Assembly: GCF_008831285.2 (NCBI RefSeq)
Contig: NC_045138.2
Location: 16,525,934 to 16,589,933, forward strand
Direction: 5' to 3'
DNA: 64,000 bases
Source of the DNA: Nymphaea colorata
Taxonomy: Eukaryota; Streptophyta; Magnoliopsida; Nymphaeales; Nymphaeaceae
This document shows, in pieces, positions 1 to 13,456 of this stretch (its first letter is position 1; each line of letters opens with the position of its first letter). The position numbers and the translations under genes are program-made. Below the pieces are notes generated by a model. That model made no database searches and was not told where the DNA came from. It saw only the letters and a list, made by a program, of their open reading frames with translations.

Positions 1-253
1 GGATTAGCTTGTTGCAGATGCGAGTCGTTGGAATAAATATCTTTTGGTGATTTAGACTGATTTTTCATGCCCTGTTGTCTAGGGCTGGCACAAGCGCGTG
101 CTTCTGCATACCCTTGGGACTTCGGAGGCTGTTTCACGGGTCGTGGAGCTGATCAGATTTGATGGTCGGTCAGAATTTTTATGATTGGTCACTGGAGCTT
201 GGACCGAAGCTAAAAACTGGGAACTGTTAGCTGTTTCTAGAGGCCGATCAGGG
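1..253 (+). other. 5' flank / leader of the PP2A B' gene
   Basis: This stretch precedes the B' start codon and probably holds its 5' UTR. The frame is open upstream to 185, but the family-typical N-terminus ([10 protein letters not shown]) begins at 254, so the upstream part is read as leader. I saw no clear TATA box. Confidence 0.5.
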
Positions 254-3200
254 ATGTTGAACAAGATCATTGGGAAGAGGGGGAGCCGTAAGCCTTCCAA
301 ATCTGATGCAAATGAGCCGTCAGTATTCGCGAATTCTTCATCCGGCCTTCGCAATTCCGCGTCGGTCTCCAATCCAACCAGTATTTCCACGTCTAACGCA
401 ACTGTAAATAGCAATGCGAATAGAAGCAACGCCACTGGCCAAACTGGTGCAGATAGAGTTCTGGCTACCACGCCTTCGACTGCGGGAGCCATTGAGTTGC
501 TACCACTTTTCAGGGAAGTTCCCGTCTCTGAGCGGCAGAATCTGTTCATCAGGAAGCTTCAAATTTGTTCTGTCATTTTCGACTTCTCGGACAGTCTGAA
601 GTTTGTCAGAGAGAAAGAGACCAAAAGACAGACTTTGCTTGAGCTTGTTGATTTCATTCAATCGGGTTCGGGGAAGATCACTGAACATGTTCAGGAAGAA
701 CTGGTCAAGATGATTTCGGTTAATATCTTCCGCTGCTTGCCCCCTGCTTCTCATGAGAACACCGGGTCAGAAAATGCTGATCCAGAGGAAGAGGACCCTT
801 TTCTTGAACCATCATGGCCGCACTTACAAATTGTTTATGAGCTTCTTTTGCGATATGTTGTTTCTTCAGATACAGACACTAAGATTGCTAAGAGGTACAT
901 TGACCATTCCTTTGTTCTGAAGCTGCTTGAATTGTTTGATTCAGAGGATCCACGGGAAAGAGACTTTTTGAAAACCATTCTCCACCGGATATATGGGAAA
1001 TTCATGGTTCATCGCCCCTTCATAAGGAAGGCAATCAATAACATATTTTATAGATTTATATTCGAGACAGAGAGGTATAGTGGTATTGCCGAGCTTTTGG
1101 AGATCCTGGGAAGCATTATAAACGGGTTTGCTTTGCCATTGAAGGAGGAGCATAAGTTGTTCCTTGTTCGGGCACTTATCCCACTCCACAAGCCTAAATC
1201 AGTATCAATGTATCATCAACAATTGTCTTATTGCATAACCCAATTTGTCGAGAAGGATTACAAACTTGCGGATACAGTGATAAGAGGACTGTTGAAGTAC
1301 TGGCCTGTCATTAACTGTCAGAAGGAGGTCCTCTTTCTTGGCGAGTTGGAGGAAGTTCTTGAAGCAACACAATCAGCAGAGTTCCAGCGCTGCATGGTTC
1401 CGCTCTTTAGGCAAATAGGCCGCTGTCTCAATAGTTCACATTTCCAGGTATCCATTACTAATATTTCTTTCATAGCTAGTACTTTCGTCCTTCTCTTATG
1501 TATCGTGCAGTATATTCTTATCTATGAAAAGGAAAAATATAAACAATGTCGCATAGTACCTCCGGATGCCCCGCACGCCCACCTAGATGGTGGTGCTTAT
1601 TGGTGCAGGTTTAGTTGGTCGCTCTGCCTCATGCAAGAACGTACTTAGTTAAGATGTACAACTTTATATTTACCTTTTTTTTCTTTAGAGTTAGAATTTT
1701 AGAGAGATTCAATTCTTATTTACATTTTTTCTGCTTGGTGAAATCCATCCTTCTTTGCTCACTTAGCAATTTTACTTCTTGCTTCAGTCTGTTCCAGTTC
1801 TGTTTCAAATTATTGGTCTTCTATATTTGTCATAGAGGGACATGCATTGCATACTTTTTTGGAAGAAAATCTCTTGTTGAAACTGAATGTTAATTGTCAA
1901 GCAATGAAGTGCATCCTGGGGCCATTTGTTTGTGAATTTGTTTTTTCTTATCTGTCAAGGAGACATGCTAAATCTTGGGATTAATGTGTACTTGTTGGTG
2001 GTACTCTGTTTCTGCTACGGGTGCTAATCAAACATGAAACGGTTTCTGATTTCATTGGTATCTCTTTGTCTAGGTTATCGTCTTGGTCAGTGTTGAAGTT
2101 GAGTTAAGCAGATCATTTATCAAAAACCCTCTTTTGATTGTAAATTTGCAAGCCTTGAAATATTCTGTGTTGTTGGTTGACTTAGCTGGTTCCTAACCAG
2201 GTGCCCTAATTCCTGAATTGGTTAGGGGCTGGTAGAGACAACTCGGCTGAGTCACCAGTTGACTTGCCAAGTTTGCCAACATTGGTATTCTGGCATGTCT
2301 TCAAATTACTGGTATCTTACCGTTACTGAACCATTAGGTGGAGTTGCATATTTGCATAGAGAAAAGTTTCATCGCGTGGTCGATAGCTCCTTACTAAATT
2401 GAGAAACAAATTAACTCTCACTAGCCTTTTCAAAATTTTTTTAATAATCAATCATGAATTAAATTTGAAAAGCTGGATCTCCTATGCTTTGGGTCCAAGC
2501 TTTGCTATCTTTTTGCCCTTGTATTTGAAGTTTTTTGTTTCCTTTGTTGTACTTGATCTTTCATCAAGCTTCCTAGTTCCTAAGTTGCCACATAATTAGC
2601 ATAATCTTTTGGGGATTTTGATGTTTTTCTTGCTGCAACTCTATGGTTTGAATGGGTTCCCCATGAATTATTGACATGTATAGACGATGCATTTCCTATT
2701 CATGGCCATTTGATTTTTGTTATTGTTGAAAGCTGTCTATTTACCATTTTTATTGCTGAGATTTATTTTACCCTTGGTACATGATTCTGTTTTTAGTTGG
2801 AAGCTGTCTATTTTCTATTTCCAGTACTGATATGTGTTTCTTGATGTTTGCTGATGGTCTCCTTTCCAAGCTTTGAAAACTAAAAATTCTCCCAGGATAG
2901 TCCTGATATTTTTCTGAGAGTTTCAAAAAAGTCCTCTTCTCATTTATTTCACGTTTCCAAAAGTATATCTACTTATTTATAGTTTTTGCAAGAAAAGTAA
3001 TAGAAAACCTATTCTCTTGACTTTTAGTGTTCTTTCTAAAAACTTCCACTGTGTTCCCAATTTTTTTCCTGAGAAAAAGTATATTTTTAGAGAAATTCGC
3101 AAGGAAATCTCACTGAGAAATTACTGAGAACCATATTGGTGACTATGATTTCATTATTGCTAAAAGTTAGTCATAGCAACAAATGGTATGTTGCTTAACT

Positions 3201-6200
3201 TCTTCGATCATTTAATTTCTATATCCACCTTATGTCATCTTAACTTTCCACTGTTTTGACTTAAGGATGCATGACGTCATCAATTTCCTCTTCTAGTTGA
3301 GGTGGTCCTAGCAATTTTGGTGATCTGTTTTCCTCCTTATGTTTAAGGGTAATTGGAAAGTGATCTTCAAGGGTGGTCTTGTAAGATTTATAGCCTTTAT
3401 TATAGCAGAGCAGCTGCAATTTTCTTGGGAGTAATGTCAGTGGTTACCATGGTCATCTTGTTTCCTGATTCCTTTCAATCTGAACCAATTTGACATTTGC
3501 ATGACTAATTAACTAAATGGTAAGTGTTTATGTGTGTCATCCAAATGGCTTATGCATATCATGTGGGAACTGAATTGAATTTTCTTTGCAGAAAAAAGCT
3601 GCTTTCTTACTCATGGTTGTTCTGTTTGGTTTTAAATTGGAAAAGAAAAAGGTTCAATGGAAGTTGGAACTTTATTTTGGCACATAAAATTGATTCCAGT
3701 ATATGTTTGCTAGTCAATTCTAGTATCATAATCCTGTTAATGTGTACCAGTTAGCACATGAAAAGTAATTGCTCTTCATTTGTTGGTACGAATAATTTCA
3801 CTTTTCATACTGGTACTGCTCAGCCCCTGTCTAAACGTTCTTTTGCCATTGCCCTTTGGATTATGTGTCCACTGTGTTACTCAAGATGATGGTGAACCCA
3901 GTGTTAGTTGCATGGCCAGAGAAATCTCTCTGGCACAAAAAAAGTTACCACATGGAGTTTTAGTGATGCCCTTGTAGTTCAATAACTTGCACAACTTGGA
4001 ATTCTAAAGCTTCTCAATGTTGTTCTCGCTATTAATAATGCATGGCTAACCAAGGTTTCAAACTGGCCAAGTGTATGGCTGGGACAGATGAAAGAACAAA
4101 AAAAAGTTTTGGTACAAATGGATATACTATGAATTCGTGTTATTTGTATCGCACGATACAGGCCCCTATCGTGTGATACGTATTGTACATGTTTGAAAAA
4201 CCTATACAACACACCTACGATACACAACACGCTTGTGTATCGTAGGCGTATCGGCTGTATCATGCGATATGGGGGGCCGTATCGTATGATACACCTGATA
4301 CACCCATGTATCGTACGATACAGGATAAAATGATTTTTTGTGGTTTTTTACAAAAAAACCTCTCTTTCCCTCTTTCTAAACATGTCTAAAACTTGTGAGA
4401 GGGGAAGTTTTACTAGTTTTTCTATAAAAATCGCCCATTTATGTGATAAATTGTCGATTTAGAGGAAAACTCGCTTGTGGATGAGAAGTTTTACTCATGG
4501 CCCGTGGGGATGATGGGGACCTTGATTGATGATAATCATAATATATTATTTGTTGTAAACTTGTAATGTATTATAAGACACTTCATTAAACTTTAAAGTT
4601 TTGATGGATGTTTATTTTGTTATTATGAATTTTTTATTTGTCATTTATAAACGTGTTGTTAATATATTCTGGCTCATGAATGATGTGATGAGTTTTTTTT
4701 ATATATATGGAACACGTTTTTTTTTCAATTTCTTTTTTGTTTTTCCTGATTTTACCGATTTTTTCTCTATTTTTTTCTAATTTTTTAAAATTTTTATGAA
4801 TCAAAAATTAATTTACGCTACGTTGCGATATAGCGTATAGGTAGGCCCGATCGATACACGTTAGGATAAGCCTTTTACAACATTGTTATGAATGTTAGGT
4901 GGTTGTGAGAGGTGAAACAACAAGTAAAAGCTTTGGTGAGAATGCATAAGTCATACACTATGAATGTTCGATTTATCTATAAGTGGATTATGTTCTCCAG
5001 GTACCTGCTGACATGACCTGATTGTTACCGGGTTTTGGCCACTGCAGTTCATGGTTTGGGCCAGAGAGAGTCTATTGAAATTTTGAAACTTGTGAAACCT
5101 ATGTAAAGGTTTCGTTGCTGAGTTGGGCTTGGTCTGGCCCAATTTTGCCCATGCACACTTGTAAAGTTTTCACCCAAGCGGGGGCAGACCCAGATGGGTT
5201 ACCAACTCGATATCTAAACCTGGACTGGTTTCAACTTTATCCCAAATTTCACAGAAATAACATGAGTTTTCTATAAAACACAGCCTATTAGCTGTTGAAG
5301 ACTGTGTTGGAAAAACTGGTGCTGAACAGCTTTTAAATGAATTGGTCGAAAATTGATTCATTTCACCGTGCACTAGATGGGTGCCATATTCCATGCACTG
5401 TTCAATATTTTATTTTTTAAAATATTTTAAATGATTTACTTATTTTTCTATTATGTATATAAGTATTTCTACTTATATGTCTTTTGAAAAAAATTATATA
5501 ATAATAATTTTTTGCCAATGCACAACCGGTTCAGCTGAACTACTGAATCAGCTGTTGCAATTTGCATTGAATCGGCAACCCAGCTGATTTAACTCAGTTC
5601 TGATTTTTCGGAACACTGGTTGGTGGAACATTTTGGTGATTAGGCACTTAGTGATTAGACTATGCGTTGAGCTGGTGACAGCTATGCAAGTTACCGGATA
5701 AAAAGTTATGAAGCATCTTAATTGTATAGGCCTATAGGGTGTGGAGAACTCTTCTTCATGTCCTTTTAGGGTGTGACCTTTTGTTTCTCCCCCCTGTAAA
5801 TTGCATGTACTGGGACCACTTATTTGAATTACTGGCATTACTAAATGTGCATTTAAGCATAAATTGTTTTATAGCTTTTAATACTTTAATTGGAAAATGT
5901 TTGCAGCAGTTTTTTTCTCTTTGAAATTGAATATCCCAAGACATTATCGTGCCCAGAAAATCTCAAGAATATGATCTGTTGCTGTTTTGGTAAATTTGAG
6001 GCTTTCGTCAGTTAGAAATTGCTGCGTGTGTGAGCATTTCCTACTTTCCGTGCTCTTATGTGCTCCCTGAATTGATGTGTTTAAAGCTGCTGTCATTTCC
6101 TTCCTATGTCGGCCATCCAGCGTTAATCCTTCTTGGGCAATTGGTGAAATATCTAAGTGGTCTAGGTATGTTTGGTTGACAACTGCAGGAAATCACTTTG

Positions 6201-6851
6201 TAAGTGAACTGCTATCAGCTGTTCATCCTTCTATTTAGGCCAATTTGCTAAACCTTACATTTTTTCATTGAATGTTATAACACATCAGCTTATATGAAAA
6301 TTAAGTGCCAGCATGCAGCTGCTGTCTATTGTTGTCAGTTCGTATGGCAGGTTATCCAACTGTTATGTCCTTGAAATTCATATGATGAATGTAACATTTT
6401 GCCACAAGGCAGATGTACATGACGTACTAGTAAATCCCCTTATATGCATGAGCTGCGTGGTGTTTGTTAATCCTAGCTTTGTAGTTTGGTGTAAAGAGAC
6501 GACGTGATACTGTGCATGCAGGTAGCTGAACGTGCCCTTTTCCTATGGAACAATGATCACATTGTCAGCTTGATAGCTCAAAACCGTAATGTGATTTTCC
6601 CAATTATCTTCGAAGCCCTGGAGAAGAACATACAATCTCATTGGAATCAGGCTGTTCATGGGTTGACTCTGAACGTCCGGAAGATGTTTGCAGAGATGGA
6701 CAATGACCTATTACTTGAATGCCAACGCCAGTATCTAGAGAAAGAGGCCAAGGCAAAGGCATTACAAGAGAAGCGTGAATTGATATGGGAAAGACTTGAA
6801 GCAGAGGTGGCAGCCAAAGCAGGAAGTGGGGAAATGGTGCTGGTAAGTTAA
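254..6851 (+). CDS. PP2A regulatory subunit B' (B56 family)
   Basis: Two coding exons, 254-1447 and 6522-6851, give 507 residues, a usual length for plant B' subunits. The junction is phase 0 (CAG|GTATCC ... CATGCAG|GTAGCT) and joins HFQ to [11 protein letters not shown], a hallmark stretch of the family. A low-complexity Ser/Asn/Thr N-terminus (about residues 1-75) is followed by the B56 HEAT-like core, with the recognisable stretches [62 protein letters not shown] and [16 protein letters not shown]. The C-terminus is Lys/Glu/Ala-rich and probably helical. In the family, B' subunits bind the PP2A A/C core and set substrate choice and location. The isoform class was not decided. The 5,074-bp intron carries repeat DNA. 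Confidence 0.95.
4128..4880. repeat. Repeat in the PP2A B' intron with TATCG palindromes
   Basis: Between 4140 and 4325 short palindromes of the form GTATCG(T/C)(A/G)CGATAC recur at least five times, and a related degenerate block in the opposite sense lies at about 4815-4860. The interior is AT-rich with no coding capacity. The arrangement suggests a degraded non-autonomous DNA element with sub-repetitive inverted ends. I could not fix the ends or a target duplication, so the family is left open. Confidence 0.45.
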
Positions 6852-8239
6852 GGGGCACAATATTTTTGACAACAATGTTGCTCCGGGCCTGTTTGAAGGA
6901 CATAAGTTACTAAATGGAGTGATGACTGGTGAGTCTGGTTGTAATTGTATCGAGGGTCATGATGGTCTGTTGTCTGTGAATTTCCATCCTTTTCCGTTGT
7001 CTTCTGTTTGGAGGCTCTTACACAAGTGGGATGCAATGTCGATGATGGACAAGAAGGAACTTGGTTATTGATTAGGAGGGCTCAGTGGGTGCATCGATTC
7101 TGTTCCTTACGGAAGCTGTAGAATGATTTTTTTTTTTCTTGGTGTAACATCATGTCTAGAAATGTTCCTTTTATTTCTTGAACAAAATGAAATAGTACAT
7201 GTTAGTTATCTTGGTGCTCTGGCTCTGTTAATCTTCCTTGGGAATATATTTCTGTACTTCCTTTTTCAGTCCTTGTAGTTATCATTTGACGCCATTAGCT
7301 TTTTTTCCTACTGTCATTAACTTAGCAGCTATCGCTATTGAGTTGAATTTGGAAGCTGCAGTGGGCTTGAAAAGTGAACCTTGAATACAATTTGACAGAA
7401 TCCGTACCTTATTAGAAGCATCGGAACGTCAAAATAATCACATAAATTGCAAAAAAAGTGGCGGAAGGAGAATGCTGGTGTCACCAGTCCATAGAGTAAA
7501 GATCTTGATATCTTTTCTTGGTGCTTCTGCGTGTGGTCTGATATTTTGCAACAATACTACCCAAGAGTGGATGTCCTATGTGCGTTTTTCTCAAAAGGAA
7601 AGAAGCTTACGTTATTGGTAGCTGCATCCACCTGAACAGCCCATGGTATAACAATAGGCGCTGTCTGCTTATGACTTTACTGCTTTTCTTTTTATTAAGT
7701 TTCACTTAGTTTGTCCACGCACAGCTTCATCTTTCACTGTGGTACTTTAGTGGGAAGCTTTGTCAGTCTTTCCCTAAAGCTGATTGTAGTACAATCATTT
7801 TGCCTTGAACCTTAATAAAGGGACACAGATGAGTCGAAAAATTTCAGAAAAGTTTTGGCGACCCACATGGTCCTTGAATCTTGGCAGATTTCGTACAGCT
7901 CGTGTATCACGATTTATAAAATGAAGTGACGAGAACATTTGCTTTCGAAGGGGTCCAGGTTCCAAATTTGCATCCAAAAAGAACAGGTGCGTTCCGAGAC
8001 CAAAATGCTTATACGCGTACAGCCAGAGGAAAATTTTTTTCCGCCAGTGATCATGCGTTCATGTGCTTAGTGTCAAAAGAACAACAGACCCATGCTTCAA
8101 TTTGACCATGAAATCAATTTTTGCAGAACATGTTATTATCAAGTCCATGTATATCCACCTCTTTTCGTTCAATGTGCTACTCTAAAAAAAAAAAAAAGAA
8201 AAATTCAGGGTAATTTCTATATGATGGATTGTAGAGTGT
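6852..8239. other. Intergenic, PP2A B' 3' flank
   Basis: Holds the 3' UTR of the B' gene and AT-rich spacer. No coding feature, RNA gene or recognisable element was seen. Confidence 0.5.
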
Positions 8240-8335
8240 AGAACCATAAACCGACTGTTTGAGCTACTGGACAATGGAAAGCAACTTCGTGGAGCCACAG
8301 GGCCACTTGAACTCCTAGATGCATGTATATGCCTT
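8240..8335 (-). pseudogene. Relic of a polygalacturonase last exon
   Basis: About 95 bp on the minus strand match the 3' part of exon 4 of PG-A (8688-8785): the counterparts of [16 protein letters not shown] and the Ser-rich tail RRLM are recognisable but diverged. No other exon of this copy is present nearby. The strand matches PG-A, so it looks like the leftover of a former tandem sixth copy or of an unequal exchange. It lies about 350 bp beyond the PG-A stop codon. Confidence 0.75.
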
Positions 8336-8685
8336 ACCATGTATAAATTAACGGCTTTCTTATATTTAGGCTACTTTTATATTTTTTACTTTTGTTGTTT
8401 TGAAATTTATATAATAATATATTTATATTTGGTGAATCACTAAATCAGCATCCCAAATGATTTGATTCAATCTCCAGTTTACAGTTTGCAACTTTGGACA
8501 CACATACAGGCAACCAATTGCATGAAATTTCTCAGCTATTGATGTGTCTATTAATTGGCTTAATGTAAAAAGAATAACGAATCCAAGCTTTATTAACACA
8601 ATTTTAAAGGTACAAGAGTATCAGTTTCTTTTATTCCAATCTTCTACTAAACAAATGAAGTGAAATAGCTATGCATATTGTAGGT
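8336..8685. other. PG-A 3' flank
   Basis: AT-rich spacer between PG-A and the exon relic, probably containing the PG-A 3' UTR. Nothing else was recognised. Confidence 0.5.
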
Positions 8686-10420
8686 CTACAGGCGATCAAA
8701 GCTCATAAGCCTACGGTTTGAGCTACTGGATGATTGAAGGCAACTTGGTGGAGACACAGAGCCACTTGAACTCCCAAATGCATGATCACACGAGGCCTTA
8801 GCAGGATTGCCCTTGTATGTCAGCTGCACGTTAGACATCTTGATCCCTTGGCATGGCGCGCTAGCACTGCATGAGAAATCGACCGCCACTTGGGTCGCTG
8901 ATGTTCCCTTGATGTTGTTGTATGTCACTTGCGAGATCTTAACCCCAGAGTTCTGTATGACAACCAAGATGTTAAGCAGTTAATACCCGTTGAATTGCAA
9001 TATCTATGAACTGTTCTAGGATAATGATCTCTTTAAGTAATTGTCTAAGTGTAAAGAGGCAGTATAAATTCTTCAAACAGTTGTTCATATCGGAAAAAAG
9101 CCTCTGTAAGTGGTTTTTGAACAATTTTAAGTTGGAAAAGCCCCTGAGAGTTCTAACTAGAAGTTGTGAATTGGTGTAAGCAGCATCACCTGATTGGAGC
9201 ATCCTTGATTGTCAGGGCAATAGTGCTGGTCTATGATGATGGGGTTGTCGACATTGTTCATCGTGGCGCCGTCGAAGACGATTCCTTTAGCAAAGCCAGT
9301 GCTGCTTTTAGCCCATGATTTTATTCTTAGGCCATTGGTTGATCCTGTGAATACCACGTTCTTCACCGTAACATTTTGCACTCCAGCCTCTTGGGCATCT
9401 TTTCCTAAGCTACCAACACTATCATCAAAATAAAACCATCTAGTTAGCAAAATTATACTGTAAAGATGCAAGAGAATGCACACAGGCACATACACACAAA
9501 GCATATTTTGTGTAGGCACATGATTTGTTGAATTATATGTAGTTTACCTGATTCCATGTCCAGGTCCACAAGCTATTTTCTCAATCCACAAGTTTTGGGT
9601 CCCTGAACCAATAGATATGCAGTCATCTCCCGTCCCGATATTGGAATTCGTGATCGTGACACCTGTTGATTGCTCGACATGTATGCCATCTGTATTGGGA
9701 CTTGTGCTCGAGGCCGTGATCTTCAGTCCATCAACTTTCACATTGGTGCATGTGTCAATGACAATGTGAAAGAGCTCACTATTGACAGAGGTGAGGCCTG
9801 TCAATGTAATGTCCCTTGAATTGCTGAACACTAACGACTGCAAATAAGGAACACAATGTTAATTCACATGTACGAGAACTGTCATATGGATATGACTTAC
9901 ATAGAAGTCTTTTCTAAGAAATTAATCACAGCAACTAACTTATGTAGTCTGTCTATTGAAAACACAAGGCCTACATCTCACTTACTCTTGCTCCATAAGG
10001 ACAGCTTCCTTTGCCAGCCTTACAAGCCCAGAGTGCTGAACCCTTGCCATCTATGTACCCTCCTTGGAAAGACAATCCTTGAACATTGTTGAACTTCATG
10101 ATATAGCCTGCAGCACCATACAAATTATAGTCGGGCGATGCGACCAGGTTGCCGTCGACCTGCACGATGATCTTGCTGTTTTTGCATGGGCCGGAGAATA
10201 GGGTAGGATGCAACAAGAACTGGCCGGAGGGCACATAGAAGGTTCCGGCCTGTGATGCCGAACAGACAGCAAGCCATGCTTTTTGAAAAGCAGCACTATT
10301 GTCGGCCACTCCATCTGCTTTGGCACCATAGCTCATTACGCTAAAGGTTGCTCCATTCACCAAATGGATCAAAAGGGCCAGACTAAGAAAAAAAGAAAGC
10401 AAGAAACTGTTGTGAGCCAT
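8686..10420 (-). CDS. Exopolygalacturonase (GH28), copy PG-A
   Basis: Four exons on the minus strand: 10420-9986, 9837-9548, 9418-9190, 8952-8686. They encode 406 residues with intron phases 0, 2, 0. The start was chosen at MAHNSF because a typical secretion signal follows (residues 1-23, ending HLVNG); the open frame upstream is leader. GH28 signatures are complete: SPNTDG (Asp195), GDDC (Asp216/Asp217), GPGHGISVGSLG (His239) and RIK (273-275). The family hydrolyses galacturonic acid from pectin in the cell wall, and this N-terminal and Cys-rich C-terminal layout fits the exo-acting, pollen-type clade. It is the most diverged of the five copies here (for example Gly at residue 213 where the others have Lys) and lies outside the palindrome. 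Confidence 0.93.
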
Positions 10421-10522
10421 GGGATCAGATCGATGAAGCAACAGTTTGTTTGAGAAAACTGTGTTTCTTTCACTAGTTTGTGACGATGTTGGTGGTGATG
10501 CAATTGAGAGAGCTTGTGTGTC

Positions 10523-10672
10523 TATATATAGAGTTGTATCCTGCAACAGACGAACACTTGAGAGCTTGTTCTTATCTTATTGTTCAGATAATTAGCATTA
10601 GAAAATAGAATCATGTTTCACAATAACTTGTTCTTTGTGTTTAGTGGTAGAATCTTGTTTCACAATAACTTG
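10523..10672 (-). promoter_or_regulatory. PG-A promoter: TATA box and paired 24-bp elements
   Basis: A TATATATA box lies at 10523-10530, about 100 bp before the start codon. Upstream are two direct copies of an element whose core is ATGTTTCACAATAACTTG, at 10607-10630 and 10649-10672 (the second has one change). The same pair occurs in front of all five polygalacturonase genes of the window, which suggests a shared regulatory site. The binding factor is unknown. Confidence 0.7.
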
Positions 10673-12581
10673 TTTGGCATCTTCTGATCAAGTTAGAATT
10701 TCTCTCAAACTTGTAGTCATGGTGTTTTACATCTATCTGACGTCAAAGTTTTCCGGAGCAATGACGTCTCCAAGTTTGACCATTCTAAGACATGGCCCAG
10801 CCGAAACACGGAGCCATTGATGCATGTGAGCTGCTCTCATCATCATGATTTAACGTGCATGTGCTTATAAATTTCATTAAAAACCATTCAAAGTGTAATT
10901 TGCTCTGAATGGTATAGTATAGTTGGTTAGATTATGGTATAGTATAGTTGGTTAGATTGATGAGTTAATAAAATTCCAGTTATCAGATCGATTTTTTCAG
11001 GTGTTATTCTTCTGAAATGCAAATAATGAACGTGTGATTATGTGTGATTTTTTAGTTGGTGGATGTATTGTTTTTTATCTAGGTCTTAAAGCAACTCTGA
11101 AACCCAAAAATAAAGGAAAAGAGAAAAAGTTTCAACGTCTTCAACATATTTCCTCATTTTTAAGTGCAATTTTGTTCACCAGGGGGACCATATTGTCTTG
11201 CTAAAATTGCTCACGGAAAGGCATATCGGCTGCGGCCAATATTGTGGATGATGTTTTTCATATGATGTCTTCCACTTGACCGTTTCTCTTGGTGTCACAT
11301 CGTCATTGACTACGAAATTATAATGCCTTCCGACTTCAATTACTCCTCTTGGGGATGTTGCTTAGAGCCCTTAATTTCTTGGGCAAAATGAGTGATCAAA
11401 TTATAATTTTTCATCAACTGAAATTTTTGTTTTCAGATGATAATTGGAAGATAGAATTTATAGATCGTCTGGTTATTTAATAGTATGTAGACAAATTTTT
11501 TTCTTAAAAAAGTAATAATTAAAAAGCTGTTTATGACGGTCATCTTAAAAAAGTGAATATTATGCACGTTGGGGCCACATGAAAATGAGAACGCTTGAAT
11601 GAGTTCATATTCAATTTAGAGAGAGAGAGATTGATATGTGGGGGATGATGACGTTTAGTATCCAAAAGGCTGTATTAAAAAAATACTAATAGTCATGTTC
11701 TGAAAAGAATCTATAAAAATAGCTTTAAAAAAATTATAAAATATAAATATTCCAAAAAATAAATAAATTTGACACATGGTACTCTTAAATCAGCCATGAA
11801 CCCAAGTTGGTTCGCCACTGACTTGGTTCGGTTGGTAAGACTGCTAGAAAAATCCTTAAATCAAAACCAAACAGCTTTGCCAATCACACGGGATGCTTTT
11901 GGATCGATTTGAACCGCGGTTTGATTCAAGAGAGACATGTAACGTATTTTTCTCTCTCTTTTTTTGTTGGAATTCTGTATTTTTTTTGCTTTGACTTTTA
12001 TTTAGAATATAACGATTCTGGTTTAATCTGATTGATAAATGATACGAATAAAAAATTAATTACAACAACATTGAGTGCGGGGGCAGAATTAAGGAAGGAG
12101 AAAAAGTCACTCTAGAGAAGAGAAAAGGTCACCACAACTCGATCCAACCAAACAGTCCCAACACTTTTCCATCCAATCACGATATAGTAATTCGTTTGCC
12201 AGTCGAATAAGTAACTGCTCAATGAAGACGTTTTGATAAGAAAGAAAGAAAGAAACTCAAATATTCCTTTTCATACTATATTCCAATCTCGTACGAGGCG
12301 TTTGATGGTCTGCAAAAGGAAAAACAAGTTATCCTGGTAATTCAAGAGTTTCCCTGACAATACAGAACCAAAGGTTTTTTGCATGGACAATAAAACTAGA
12401 AAAACCACACAAATTTTATGTTATTAAACAAAATTCCTCTACAATAGACATAAAGTTGCCCAACCAAGTATACCAGAAATTTTCGAGTTTGGTGCACTGG
12501 ATTATGCCAAGCGGCCGATTACTAGTTCGAGCAGCATCTGCGTCAGCTTTAGACCCTGGGAGCAGGGGAGGGGATGTTTTG
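10673..12581. other. Intergenic between PG-A and the LINE segment
   Basis: Up to about 10,800 the sequence still resembles the other PG promoters. Beyond that it is AT-rich with no supported gene. A GAAA microsatellite lies near 12,240. Confidence 0.5.
10909..10958. repeat. 25-bp tandem duplication
   Basis: Two perfect adjacent copies of a 25-bp unit (10909-10933, 10934-10958) containing the core GGTATAGTATAGTTGGTTAG. They lie about 500 bp upstream of PG-A. Confidence 0.85.
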
Positions 12582-13190
12582 GCTCTCACTGAGGCCATGA
12601 AATACTATACATAAGATACATTTTACGAGGGACATTAAGGTAGCTTTATCAGTTAGGACACTAGAATAGGTTAGAATTAATCTCCTTAGGCATTACTTTT
12701 ATTTATATTCAAGATTTTTTTTTTTGTTGAGAAATATCATATATAAAGTTGATGACATTCATTTGTGTTCGCATGGTTGGGTTGAATGTGGATTGAGTAA
12801 TTCCATTGTTATTTCTATTTCTCCACTCTGTTTTAGATAGAAATAATTCACAGAAACAAGTTTTTTCATGCAGATGTGCGCATACACAATCCTACTACAT
12901 GAATTTTCCGCTTGGAGAGAATAAAAAGGGTTAAGATGAATTTGGCTCGTGGTGGGTCTGGAGGACGGATTCGATTCCTCGTGCCTGATCGTTTGTATAA
13001 ATCAGCAGTTTTAATCGCCTGGTTGCTGATGGAAGGCTGCAAGGATTGGGTATTTCAATGGCTTCTATGTGCAAGTTGTGCAAGAGAGGATGTGAAGAAC
13101 AGACCCACAAAGTGTTTACTTGCCCTGTTCCCAAATCCATGCATAATTTGATATGAATGGTAAGATTTCTCTCCCTCCTATGTTTTTACT
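12582..13190 (+). mobile_element. LINE-derived segment, copy 1 (zf-RVT-like relic)
   Basis: About 600 bp downstream of PG-B, convergent with it. A frame at about 13,058-13,148 reads MASMCKLCKRGCEEQTH followed by VFTCPVP, a C-x2-C...H-x4-C pattern like the zinc-binding domain at the end of plant LINE reverse transcriptases; stops interrupt it upstream. Two more copies lie at the palindrome centre. It looks like an old LINE 3' fragment duplicated together with the PG genes rather than inserted three times. Confidence 0.6.
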
Positions 13191-13456
13191 TTGTTTTTCT
13201 TTTATGCCTTTCTTTTTTCAATGATTAAGCATGGACGTCAAATGATAAACAAAATATTTATTAACATTGAGTACAAATGAATTCCATTAGCCAAAACTCT
13301 TAATATAAAACAAAAACAATAAATTACTGCATGTCTTTATTATTCCTTTAAGAAAGAATGTGTGTAGTAGCATTCATTATTACAAGACCACCAACTTTCT
13401 TTATTTTTCACCTACTACAAGAAACCAATATATAAAAGAATACATATGCTTGGTGA

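Noticed and set aside
12931-13151. Possible small genes on both strands downstream of PG-B, repeated near 19.2-20.2 kb
   Set aside because: Frames conflict between the copies and contain stops. The recognisable part is a LINE zinc-binding relic, not a host gene.
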